A stretch of 64,000 nucleotides of DNA from NCBI GenBank assembly GCA_009103225.1, contig RHPI01000026.1, forward strand, positions 549,780 to 613,779, written 5' to 3'. Below, in pieces: positions 23,340 to 34,330 of the stretch. The notes beneath the pieces are model-generated. The model did no database searches. It worked only from the letters and a program-made list of their open reading frames with translations, and was not told the origin of the DNA. The DNA is from Chlorokybus atmophyticus (taxonomy: Eukaryota; Streptophyta; Chlorokybophyceae; Chlorokybales; Chlorokybaceae). A program made the position numbers and the translations under genes. Positions within the stretch are counted from its first letter, which is position 1. Each line of letters opens with the position of its first letter.

Positions 23340-26088
23340 TCAAGCATGCAGACTGCGCCGCAGCAGGTTATGCCTGCTCTTAATAGCGGCAGAGCCGCTT
23401 TTCTCTGTAGAGATGGACTCGTCATTCAGGTATGGATAGCAAAAGTCTGCGCTGCGCAATAGCGACGATGGCAGCTCCAGACGGCCGCATTGCAGCACTG
23501 TGCACTGCTGCAGCTTGTCTTGCGCCACTGGAGTCAGTATGTAAAGCAGCTTCTGGCGAGGATCAACTGCGCGCACTATGCCAAGGCCAAAGCACTCTTT
23601 CGTGTCGGACGCTAAGCCCACAAGCGAGCCGTTCAGAGCTCGCAGCTGTTCTGATGGAGGCACCTGGTGCAATGACATCTGTTACATGCATGTCAAATGG
23701 TTATGTACAACGCAACAAGTCACACCTCACAGTAGAACTCCAAGCGGACAGCTGAGAGCGGGACAACATACGGCACTGCGCAAGCCAGGCTTTGCGCACA
23801 ACCAGAAAGGGTATCCGTGATTGAGGGGGGTGAACTGCTGTTGGCTGCGCTCGTACTCAAACAGTCTGGTTGGAAGTATGCCGCAAACTGTACTGCTCTG
23901 CTTCTATAACTTGTTGATGTCTTCAACTGGCTGCCAAACCAGTTTCACCAGTTGATTGTCAGTGATGCATTCTGGTGTTGCACTCGATTTAAACGGAGTG
24001 CAACATACCTGTACCTGTCGGGGACAAGTGCCCTAGGAACAGTATGCAGTGCAGTACTGTTGGACTGCATGTTTCCGTCCTGCAGCCAGAACGTCCCTTT
24101 GAGTAAGGATTTGTTGGCGGCCTTGCTCCCGGACTGCACTTGCACAACATGCGATGGCTGAATGTAACGCAGTAACTCAATCAAGATGTCCAACCCAATG
24201 CCTGCATGTGGCATTGACACGTTTAGCGCAGGCTGTTTAAGTCTGTCAGCTGTGAGCAAGCGAGTTTTCATTTGAGCAACCACAATTGAAAGTGACACAC
24301 TTACCCTTGACCCAGCCATGAGTGTTAACCACCAACGGCACGCCCTCTGGAAGGTAGTGATCACGGAAGTAACCATATAAGTTGCAAGTAGTCTCAAAAC
24401 ATAACTCAGGGTCGCTTTTGGGAGTGATATCGCCAATGAAGTATGCTCTGCAACAGCATTAGAGAGTTCAACAGATGGTCTGAAACGCCTGGCTTGGGTT
24501 GTGTTGATAGAACGCTTTGAAAACTTATTTCGTTTGCATGCATGCTCTGTTGCGAACCAGGCACGGCATTGGTTACCTTACAGGATCTCGCAAATGACAG
24601 GAGGGTGGCCCTGTTAATAGCACTAAAATCAGTATCACGCATGTGCGCGCAAAGTCAGGACTTTGAAGTGCGTCTCCAGTGCAAGCCATACCGTGCACAG
24701 GGGTTGAAAGGACATGCAGCGCAACCATGCCAGGTGGCGTAAACTCGCACTGACCAACATCAGTCTCCAGATAAGCTACTCGACTATGCCTGCCACAGAA
24801 CACCATCATCATTGCTCCCATACATCATTGTATGAATGTACTTTGCAGACATAAAAGCTCACCAACACAGGAGTTTATTTACAAGTAGTCGAGCGAGCGT
24901 CGACTTGCCAACGTTCGTGCTTCCGTACAAGACAGCGACGGGCGCCGGCTTGCCTGTTCGAGCAGCTTCGTGGTTTGAAGCAATGCTATCAACAGCCGCC
25001 TGCCACTGGTGGGATATGACTGTCGCTGCCGGGTTCACCCCAAAAGGCGCTACATCCTGTCATCATGTGCATGCAAATCACTCGTCTAGCATTCACTCTC
25101 TAAGCACTCTGTTGGCAAGCAGGCTTGATGACAATGATTGAGTCACAGATCACGTGAGTGATTACTTACCAAAGTGAACGTGTCTCCTCGAATGCAACTC
25201 TCCTGAGTTGTAATGCAATCGCCTTCGCTGTACGGGGAGCATCTCAAGTCCAGCACAGCAGAGCCTGTCAGGTTAGTCTCATCAACATGCATGTGGCAAG
25301 TCTGATGAGGCACTAAGGCAAGGGTTTGATGGTGAGAGAAGAGTTGCTCATGTCCAGCTTACTTGATTGAGCACACCTGACGGGCAGTTGATTGTTGTCC
25401 CGCTGCCGACCCGCAAGTCCGAACGCAAGTCAGTCCACTTTCTGAGGGGCAGAGAGGCGCCAAGTATGGAAGCTTCACCTTCATGCAAGCGCACGGACAC
25501 TCTCCCGTCCAATACGGCACACTGCACGAGAAACCTGAATGAGCGCGTGGCGGGTGCGGACACATGTGCTTGCATGCACGCATGTACGAATTGCATGGCG
25601 CATTCCCAAGAAACAGCATCTTTAGGGAAGGCTCAGGTGCCATCAATTGCCTAAACGCAGTCACAGAGTACTCACTGGCTTGCCGCTCACTGTACACTCT
25701 AAGCTGTCGTAAGTAGCAAGCACTCGTACCTTGTCTGCAGACAAGCTGACTCTGCATTCAGCACCACTGCTCACTATTCCAGCTTCCTCCCTGCCATCGG
25801 ACATTGCATGCTTTGTAAGGTACGCTGTGAACGGCACAGGGCCAATCTCAACAAGCACAGCTTAAAATGACGGTACTGTCAACTAACTGCAGCTCTACCT
25901 GCAACTTGAAAGCAAAAAGCACTGGCATCAGCTACTGACCCTACAACTACTCACGGCTTCGCGTGGTCTTCATGCTCAGAAAGGACAGCCTGCGGCTGCT
26001 CCTGCTGATTGCCAGCTCCGGCAGCAGCACCGACTCCGGCACGGACACCGCCGCCGCCGCCGCCGCTCCCCCGCTTTCGCTTGCCCAT
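23340..26088 (-). CDS. GRC3: GRC3/NOL9 polynucleotide 5'-hydroxyl kinase
   Basis: Minus-strand exons 26088-25955, 25860-25676, 25521-25377, 25264-25170, 25056-24863, 24789-24692, 24610-24577, 24447-24305, 24201-24009, 23903-23726 and 23663-23340 give about 574 residues. All junctions after exon 2 close in phase. The exon 1/exon 2 junction is off by one base with the sites I used. The N-terminus is a KRKR nuclear signal with a Gly tract. Walker A is GSTNVGKST (near residue 230), then YLETDVGQCEFTPPG, GPPSCHLR, AYFIGDITPKSDPE and the C-terminal GLGIVRAVD/YILTPV block, all family hallmarks. GRC3/NOL9 phosphorylates 5'-OH RNA ends during ITS2 processing of pre-rRNA in the nucleolus. A 34-base micro-exon (24577-24610) completes the GPP motif. 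It is divergent from the proteasome gene over 165 bp. Confidence 0.92.
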
Positions 26089-26253
26089 GCTTAATCAATC
26101 GATGCTGATCTTGCATAGTCTAGGGTTGGCTTTGTCAACGTGGTTGTTGGCGACAACAGCGGCGGCGTCAAGAGCGGCGGGCGAGTCGTTCTCGTTGGGG
26201 CTGTTGCTGGTGTAGGAAGAGCTGTAGTGCTGCCTGCCAGGGCTGTCTGAGCT
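26089..26253. promoter_or_regulatory. Bidirectional promoter GRC3 / proteasome beta-6
   Basis: Only 165 bp separate the two start codons. It contains CTAGGGTT at 26120-26127 (AACCCTAG on the GRC3 strand), a telo-box-like motif, about 32 bp upstream of the GRC3 ATG. No TATA box is obvious. Confidence 0.6.
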
Positions 26254-28170
26254 ATGGCGCTTCGGGTCGCCCCGATGAACTGCGCTGCCGCTGTGCCTGC
26301 CGGAGCAGCAGGCGGCTACAAGGTCGGTAGATGATTACGAGCTTGTTTCAGGCCATGCTTGTTTCAGTCTTGTGATTAAACAATGTTAAGTATCGTGTCG
26401 TGTATGCTGTGGTGAAGGGTTTGAGCTTTACAAGCTGTCGTCGCTGATTATGCTCTGAGTCAAGTTGAGCTGTATGTATGTATGCATGTTCGTGCGCCAA
26501 GGTGAACTGCTGCGGCTGTACATTCAAAATAACAATTAACGCGTTGACCTGTTGTCAATGTGTCGATTTTGATTTGCATGCTGTACGCGTAGGTCAGATT
26601 AACACTTGTCGTAAGCAGTATGGTTGTATTTGTCGAAGAGTATCACGTTCTTGTTAAAGGGATTTCCCTGATCTGCGCTACATATACTCAAGCATTAAGT
26701 GTGATAAGTTGCGACAGTTGAACTCAAAGGCAACAATAAACAACAGACGCTGACACAACACCATGACACGTTGCCGTCCAGGTGCATGGTGAGGTGAGCC
26801 ATGCCGACTGGTCTCCATATGACAACAATGGCGGCACATGTGTGGCAATCGCGGGTGCTGACTACGTGGTCATCGCCGCCGACACGCGCATGTCCACTGG
26901 TTTCAGCATACTCACACGCCACGCTTCAAAGCTCTTCCAGATGTAAGCTTTTGTTAGAAATTTCATGCAGACATTGAAAACTGATATGCGTGCGTCAGCA
27001 ATTGCATATGCGTTGTGGTGCGAGTTGTATGCTACTCATTGCATGCGTTGGTTGCGCATCAGCTCTCGAAGCTGTTGGCGTGTGGGCAGCATAGCAACTG
27101 ACAGCAACTGTGCTGTTACACAGCAATCCAGGTTGCGTCATTGCAACATCAGGCTTTCAAGCAGATGAGAGGACCCTGCAGAAGCGGTTGCAAACGCAAG
27201 CCGTGCTGTACAAATATCAGGTGCACCATTATGCGTCGGAGCATGCAGACTATTCAGACCATGCATTCACCGTGCAAGCCCTGGTATTGCTTGCTGATCA
27301 TCATCGCCTTGCAGCACAATAAAGAGATGACTTGCACGGCAATGGCGCAACTTCTATCCAACACGCTGTATTTCAAACGCTTCTTCCCGTATTACACATT
27401 CAACTTGCTGGCGGGACTCGACGCTCAGGTACTGGACCATGCTTGTGTGCTTTGTGCAAGATGTTCACTCCACAGTGGGTTGAAGCTCTCATGTTGTGGC
27501 TGTTTCAGGGAAGGGGAGCTGTGTTTACATATGATGCGATAGGCAGCTACGATAGAGTAGGCTATTCTGCTCAAGGCACTGGCCAGTCACTCATCATGCC
27601 TGTTCTCGACAACCAATTGAAGGAGCCTTCGCCGCTGTTGCTCCCTGCACAGGTATCTTTTCAGCACCAGCCCTCATGTAGTGCTGATGCGCACACAGTA
27701 GGTCAAGAATGTAACAAGCCACTCCATGAGCGTTTTGTGTGCGTGTGGCACAGGCATTGTTTGCGGCATGTGTTGCAAATTGCGCACTTGCATATCCCAA
27801 CACTATGATTGGTGTATACATGGTGAATCAGAAAGGCACGGCTGACATTTAAATATTAAGTGTCAGCCGTGCCTTTCTGATTCACCATGTATACAGCACC
27901 AGCAAAGTTGCCCTAATGCATCTTGCTTTGCAGCCGGCCCTTGCGCCATTGATGGAAATGGAGGCAGTTGATTTGATCAAGGACTGTTTTGCTTCAGCCT
28001 GCGAGCGTGATATCTATACGGTATATGTCCGCACGTACAGGTGTTGGCAAAAACCTCATTAAACAACTGGCTGACACTCGTGGTGTGTGTTGCAGGGTGA
28101 TGCTGTCGAGATATGCATCATCAACAAGGCTGGTGTCCGTATTGAAACGCAGGCATTGAAGCTGGATTGA
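26254..28170 (+). CDS. PBF1: 20S proteasome subunit beta type-1 (beta-6)
   Basis: Seven exons (26254-26322, 26782-26942, 27124-27220, 27315-27428, 27509-27652, 27934-28020, 28096-28170) join in phase to 248 residues, the normal length. The order of conserved blocks is [78 protein letters not shown] and [19 protein letters not shown]. This is a structural, non-catalytic beta subunit of the core particle. A short Ala-rich leader of about 30 residues stands for the usual propeptide region. The first donor (AAG|GTCGGT) is weak but phase-consistent. TGTAA lies 36 bases after the stop. Confidence 0.96.
27813..27895. repeat. Perfect inverted repeat in proteasome intron 5, 35-bp arms
   Basis: Arm 27813-27847 is exactly complementary to arm 27861-27895, with a 13-nt AT-rich loop. 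It lies entirely inside the 27653-27933 intron, so it is transcribed with the gene. It resembles a miniature inverted-repeat element or an intronic small-RNA hairpin. It shares no evident sequence with the hairpin at 4761. Confidence 0.96.
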
Positions 28171-28205
28171 GTTGCTGCCTAGAGCTCATCTGACTGGTGT
28201 ACATG

Positions 28206-28210
28206 TGTAA
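28206..28210 (+). terminator. TGTAA polyadenylation-type signal
   Basis: TGTAA is the common poly(A) signal of green algae. Here it is 36 bases after the proteasome stop codon. The assignment is by motif and position only. Confidence 0.45.
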
Positions 28211-28721
28211 CATGTGTTGAACATTGGCTACTACTTGCTGCTGGTGGCACCACCGGGTCTGTGGCATCTCCTTGCAGCAACGGATCTACGCAAAGCACTG
28301 CGTATGGTGATTAAGCAGCACATGCGACATCGAGGGAAGTCGTCCATATGTGGCCCACAAGCCATTCACCCACTGTGATGGCACAAGCTAGCCAGGTGGT
28401 GTTGGGGGCTGCGTGCGCTGCAATGCATCTATGTCAGTATGTAACTTGTCGTTGTATGTTTTACTTTGCATTTGTACTTGTACAAAAATCTTGTCCTCGA
28501 TGGCGAAGTTACACAAGTGGGTGTATGTAATGGGTAAGCTACTGTATTTGGAGACACAATCACAGTGGCAGAAGGCAGAACATGCACTATTATACAACCA
28601 CAGCTACATGCTCCGTAGCAGTTTCTCCCGAGCAATATATTCGTGCAAACGTCCATTGATAGTGTACAAAAGATGCAAGGTACAACTAATGTTTGTATAA
28701 GTACAACGCATTAGCATTCGC
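28211..28721. other. Intergenic spacer
   Basis: No gene seen. The last part may belong to the decayed reverse-transcriptase element that becomes recognisable at 28722. Confidence 0.4.
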
Positions 28722-29425
28722 ATGGGCAACAACGCGGGCATTTACCTAGCCGGCAAAACACTGTTCGCATAAGAGTTGGACTTAATTCATTGTGTAAAGA
28801 CGTTGGGTAACCTGGAGTTGTCGATGCACTTTACGACAGGCATTATGAGATACGTGGATGATTTATTTACGGTTGGTGAGTTGCAACATTTGTTGTACTT
28901 GTCGCCACATTTCGTTGGCCAGAGATATATAAACGGAGCACATGCTGACTGTGACCAAGTTAGCAGCGGGTGCTTAGGCCTCCTCTTGGACTTCTGTTTG
29001 CAGATGAAGGACTTGGGCGTTGATACTAAGGGTGTAAGGGTGTAATAAGCGCTTGCAACCAGCCTACGACAGTGTCCCAGCAGCTGCAGGGCGCCTCACC
29101 TGCACTTCAACATGGCAAGATCCAAAAAACAGGGAGTTTTGGTGTCGCAGTGCATTTGTTTCCTTCGCATATGCACTTATCGCTCTTATTTCCTAGCGGA
29201 AATGGTGGGGTTGTTGCAAGCCATGTGTCATGAAGGACACAATCAAATACACTCGTTGTGAAGGTTGGCATATGCTGCACAGCTTGCAACCTTTACAACG
29301 AATGTCTTGCTTGCATGCATGGAAAAGCATGCGACACGGACTACAAGCAGTTGTACAACATCGTGGCGCATCGGATGGGGTCCTCGCACAACGACAACAG
29401 GTAGTGCAGGTAAGTTTAAGGTAAG
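28722..29425 (+). pseudogene. Decayed reverse-transcriptase fragment (YVDD box)
   Basis: In one frame from 28722 the sequence reads MGNNAGIYLAGKTLFA, stop, ELDLIH. This is the G-x-N-x-A-x-x-L-A/LF-x-YE-type motif of reverse transcriptases, with the tyrosine position replaced by TAA (28770-28772). It is followed by MRYVDDLFTVGE at about 28850, the catalytic RYVDD box. A stop at 29043 interrupts the frame. Downstream pieces (HLFPSHMHLSLLF, ACNLYNECLAC) still look like the RT C-terminal side in the same or adjacent frames until about 29425. There is no long terminal repeat or intact endonuclease. Non-LTR or Penelope-like origin is possible; I cannot decide. Confidence 0.55.
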
Positions 29426-30267
29426 CACGGTGTGGGGAGCAATTCACTGCCCGCATACATGTCAGGTCCCTCATGGCTATGTGCTTGTATGCCACATGAC
29501 AGAAAACCTTCATTATCTTCATGACAGTCTCTCAAGAGAAAGCTTGCGAAATGCCTGCACTGCCGGCATTGCCTGCCATGCGATGCCATGCTGTGCGCTT
29601 CACAGCGACCTTACTGTGCGCGTTCAGACCTTAATGCTAACATGGTTGCCGTTGTGAGTGCACGCAAGATTGTGAAGTCTTTAGCGGGCGCATTACATGG
29701 GGGCCGTATCTGTTGTCGACTTGTGCTTGCTCCTGCGCGGCGGGGACTTGGCCAATGTCCTGCGCGGTTCTGGCAAGTGATCTTTGGCTCATGCTGCTCC
29801 CTCCTCTCTTTGGTCTAGCTACAGCATTTGATGAGTGTGGAAGGCCCCCCACCCAGGTGTTGGTTGGTTTGCTATTATTTTGTTTTTTCTTTTATTTCTT
29901 TTTATTTTTTTTTATAATGGTCACTGCAATCTCTACATGCGCTCGAGCATAGCATAGCAATCAATGGCGCTTGCAAAGTTCGTGCTACCACCTGGTAAGA
30001 GTGTGCTCAATTGGAGGGCAGGGGCAAGCTGCTAAAGCAGTCACAATCCAGTAATCAGTGGGTAATCCACTACATGCTTGCACAAGGCCAATTCCCTGGC
30101 ATAGTCAAATTGCAAGCAGGTGCAAAAACTATACATAGTGCCCCTCTAAGGTGCCCAACCGTGACAACTACAAGTCAAGATGCTCTGCAGCAAACCCAAC
30201 TCTAGCGCGGTGTGCGCAGCCTAAACACTCATTCACTGCTGATACCAATGCTTCACAGCTCCCAAGC
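29426..30267. other. Intergenic spacer
   Basis: No gene seen. A T-rich tract lies at 29878-29915. The right end lies just past the SUT copy 2 stop codon (minus strand) and should contain its 3' UTR. Confidence 0.45.
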
Positions 30268-33200
30268 CTATGGCGAGTGGACCTTCAGATCCTTCTCAAG
30301 AATTGACACCGTGACCCTATCTCCTTTCTTGGATCCCGGCTTTATTCGCACGGCTACGCCGGCTTCTTCATCCTGGACGAGGCGTTCGCTCGACATGTTC
30401 AGCTGATCAGCAGGTTTGAGCCTAGTTTTGATGGGCTTCGGACTCTGGCGAGTCAGGCCTTGCGTGGGCTCGCTGTCACGCTGGCCATCCAGTTGTGGCG
30501 AGACTTGTTTAGGGCTTGGCAGCAGGTACACTGCTGCTGCGGCCGCAGCGAAACCCCACATAGATGCAAGCACAAAACTCGGCTCGTTGCCGCCGCCGAA
30601 GAGGGAGTCCATTGGACCGGCATATATCGACACGAGCACCTGAATACAGCAATAGTCGTCAGCACACAAGCCAGTGACACTGTGTGCGTGAGTAGTGCAA
30701 CAGCCCAAACTATGCACGCAACACTGGGCCTCACTTGCGGGCAAACGACGGCAAGGTTGAGCACGCCCATCGCCAAACCTGCAAAGGGAGTACGGCGTTG
30801 TGTGAGTGCAAGTGGCCAAAAGTGGCTGCCACAAGAGTGGCTCAACCAAGTCTCAACATCGTTTGTTGGATTTGCTTCCAACTGCTGTTGCAGGGCACAG
30901 GTCATGTGTAAACTTATACTACAAGGAAGCCAATTGTTGACAAACGCCAGACAGCAACCTAACAAACATGCCTTGTCCACCACCAGACTCAGCCGTGTAC
31001 TCAGCAGTCAGCGCGTACGGCACCACCATTGTAATCTGCAACAATAGCACCTGTTCAATCCCAACAACAGCAAACCAAGATGAGTAACAAGCCCAACTGT
31101 TGGATGCAACATACCGCCCATGAAAACCCAAGAAACGCAAAAATGATCACAGCGAGCATCTTGGCCGCTGCAGAGGCTGGTGCGCCGTCTCGTTGCGCTA
31201 CAATCATTGTGCCAGCCAGAAGAACCCCGCGCAGCAAGTTCCCAAATGCCCACACAGAGCGGTTACCAAAGCGCGCGCAGATGGGCTTCAGGAACAAGGA
31301 GAACACCAAAGCTGCAACCTGCAACATGTAAGCACTTGAGTGAAGCTACAGGTCCTGCCCACAACAGGCACAGAGGGGTCTGCTGCCTCATACAGCCTTC
31401 AACACCTCGCCCACATGAAGCACAACCAATGTGGTCGTATGCTAAGCAAACGGACCACAACAAGTCTGCAAATAGACTACGCAAACAAGGACTGAGCACA
31501 ATGCAAACTGAGCAAGTTCCAATGGCTTACTGAGTTTAGCAGTAGGCCGAGGGACCCCGCATGCACGCCGGCGCGGTAAGCGGCAGCTCGTCGTGCAGCT
31601 TGAGCAGGCCCATCATGCGACTCACTTGCTGGCTGTCCGCCAAACACATCCCGACCCATCCAGTCGGTGTCAAATAGCAAGAATGGAAACCAACCCAACC
31701 ATGTCAACCCCTGTGTGATGACAAAGTGTGGAGTTTGCATACGCAGGGCACTGCACGAACACCATCGCCACACGTGCCTCATACCACATGCTGCACCTGG
31801 ACGATAAGGCAGGCGCGCATGGCTGGTGATAAGTTCGTCCTCTCCATCATTCTATCAACGCGCTCCATTACAGTGCCTTCCCCAGCAAAGAGGGAAGGGA
31901 GCTCGGACGCGCTGGACTCCTCCTCCTCGTCCTCCTCCTCCTCCTCCTCGTCCTCCTCTTCCTCAGTCTCACCAGACGACTCCTCCAGCTCCGGCAGCGG
32001 GGTCTCATCGGCGCTGAATATCGAAACTGCCGTGGTAATGGCCAGGAATACCTGCCAAGCATGCAAGGTGACTACAAGCACATTGCTAAGCGGGTTGAGA
32101 GCAGCGGCAGTGGAACAGACAATTGCAATGCCAGCTGTCCAACAAGCTTACGCACTGTAGCAGCTATGAAGGCGCCTTTGAGATCTGCACAAGCAATAGT
32201 GCATGAGGCAGTTCGTAGCCTTGGGAACCATTCGTGCCAGCGTGAAGTGGCGCCGGCAGAGTAGCCCAGAATGTTCCCAACCCCCATCCATGCACTGTAA
32301 AAAGAATTGCCCAGCTCCTGCCCCTCATCGCCTGTTGAACACAACTTGTTACTGAAGTTTGACCTGGTATGCGCTTTGCTTTGCAACAGTGCAGAGTCTG
32401 TGTGCGGAATTGCAGGTAGATCACTTGCCTGAGAGGTCTGCAATCAGGGCTCGGCTTGGACCCTGACCAGCACAGGTACTTTCAAAGCCATGCTAATTTA
32501 GGAACAACGTGTCCTCATGACGTGCACAAACATGCCATGAATTTTTCAGCGCATACCTGTATTGTGTTGTTGGCCACGTCCAGCAACCAAAATCCAAGAA
32601 TGAACAGGAGAATTGCCCATGGCCGCCGGCTGCACGACGCCAGAGTTCCATCAGCTCAGCCACCAACATTCACTGCATCTTATCTAAACTTACTTTTGTT
32701 CGACATCATCGCCTAGTGCATAACCTATATCAGCAGAATAGGCTATGAGCAGCACCTGCAGAGATGCGCATTGAGTTGGCAACATGCTGGAATACCACAC
32801 CAAAATGTACATGTTACCAATAAGTACTGTAACTACTGTATGGGTTGTTATCGCGACACAACAAAAAATGTTCATAACAAATTGGCAGCAATAGTACCAC
32901 AATGACCCCGGAGCGCATCCATTGTCAAGTGTAACAAGACTAATACACTGCATGCCTGCGATCTCCCCTCAAGTCTGCACATCAGTTGCATGTGCCATCA
33001 TCACACCCGTTTTCCAGCAATCAACCAGCCGCACTGCATAATTCTGCATAACTTCACTCACCGCTGACAAGACCATCAGTGCCCCTGAGAGGATGAATGG
33101 TCTCCGCCGGCCCCATCTGTGTCGGCTGCTATCGCTCCAAATGCCAACGTATGGTTGAACCTGCAACAGCATGCAATGGTGGGACACAGCAGAAGGCGTC

Positions 33201-34330
33201 ATGACCAACAAACCAACTTAAGCTGGGGACTGTACAAGCTGCCAGTTCCCAACGCACAGGCACCAGCTCACCACAATTCCCGTGATGGGTCCACAAAGCC
33301 ATATGAAAGACGTCCATTTGTGCGGAATGCCCAGTTCCTGCCAGTTTTCTTAAGGGATTTGGGGATGGAACAGCTGCTCTGCAGACACCATGACTTGCAC
33401 ACCCTCGCGGGGTGCAAGCCACAGTGTTTGCAGAGCGCCAACATTACATGCAGCAGCTCATGTGTCAAGCTAAGCTGTGTGTCACACAGTGTGTCAACAC
33501 ATTAAACAAACCTGTACATAGGGTGTGAGAAGTGACAGCTGCAATGCCCACCCAAACTGCACACCAGCTACGACCATGGTGGCGGCCGCCAGAATGAAGG
33601 GTGAAGCACCCGCTTTGCTGCCAGAGTCCCCCACATTGGGGCTAGCTGAAATACCAACCCGCTCATACTGCCCCTTGTCAGCACCTGAGCAGAAAGTGTA
33701 ATTTGTGAAGCCCATTGCAAGCAACAGAGAATGGACTGTGGTTAATCAGATTGTAGGCACTGCAACACAGTAACCAGTGTGCCACTTGTGGCAAATCAAC
33801 TGCATGCAGCGCCTTACAGCAAACAGGTGTTGAAACGCATGTGTGCTACACAGGGCGGTACGCTGCCTTCACAGATGTTTCAACTGGCGCTGCATGCAGC
33901 CATTCAGCACCATCAACATGCGCTGGCAACAACGCTGCGTGTCGCATCAACAAGCCACACAAACCGTTGTTCCAGGCACCGCAGCAACCAACCGTGCGAG
34001 CAAGCTTACACAAACATTATGTCAACGTTATGTTAACAGAGGTATGTAGTGAGGCAAAACATGTACTGAAATGCATCCTGTCAAGTCACACTGAGTTGCA
34101 TGCAACTGGGCTTAGGCAAGACCGACACTTATGCCTTGGCTGGAACAGCGCAAACGGTGCATTATCGACAGCTGTGCAAAGCCCAGGAGCGTTGGCAAAA
34201 CTTACACAAGGCAAGCTAAACAAGCTGAGAGATCTTCAGGCAACACCTTGGCGGCTGAGCACCAGCAAGGAGCGTAGCAACTCTCACCTTGCATGCTGTC
34301 GGCCACATCTGACCGTCTCCTCGTCAACAT
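30268..34330 (-). CDS. SUT: Sucrose transporter (SUT/SUC, GPH family), copy 2
   Basis: Fourteen exons on the minus strand (34330-34288, 33684-33512, 33337-33272, 33160-33062, 32755-32694, 32629-32557, 32462-32429, 32331-32156, 32051-31797, 31710-31531, 31318-31115, 31035-30972, 30778-30735, 30639-30268) give 614 residues. Eleven of the 14 exons have the same length as in copy 1, and all intron phases agree. Motifs [19 protein letters not shown] and [10 protein letters not shown] are unchanged. Differences are two introns with GC donors, after 32429 (CAG|GCAAGT) and 30972 (AAG|GCATGT); a central cytoplasmic loop expanded into a glutamate-rich run (codons GAG/GAA, 31920-31990); and a longer, unrelated C-terminal tail of about 75 residues rich in Lys/Arg/Pro. 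No stops or frameshifts, so it appears functional. The transport substrate is inferred from family only. Confidence 0.9.
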
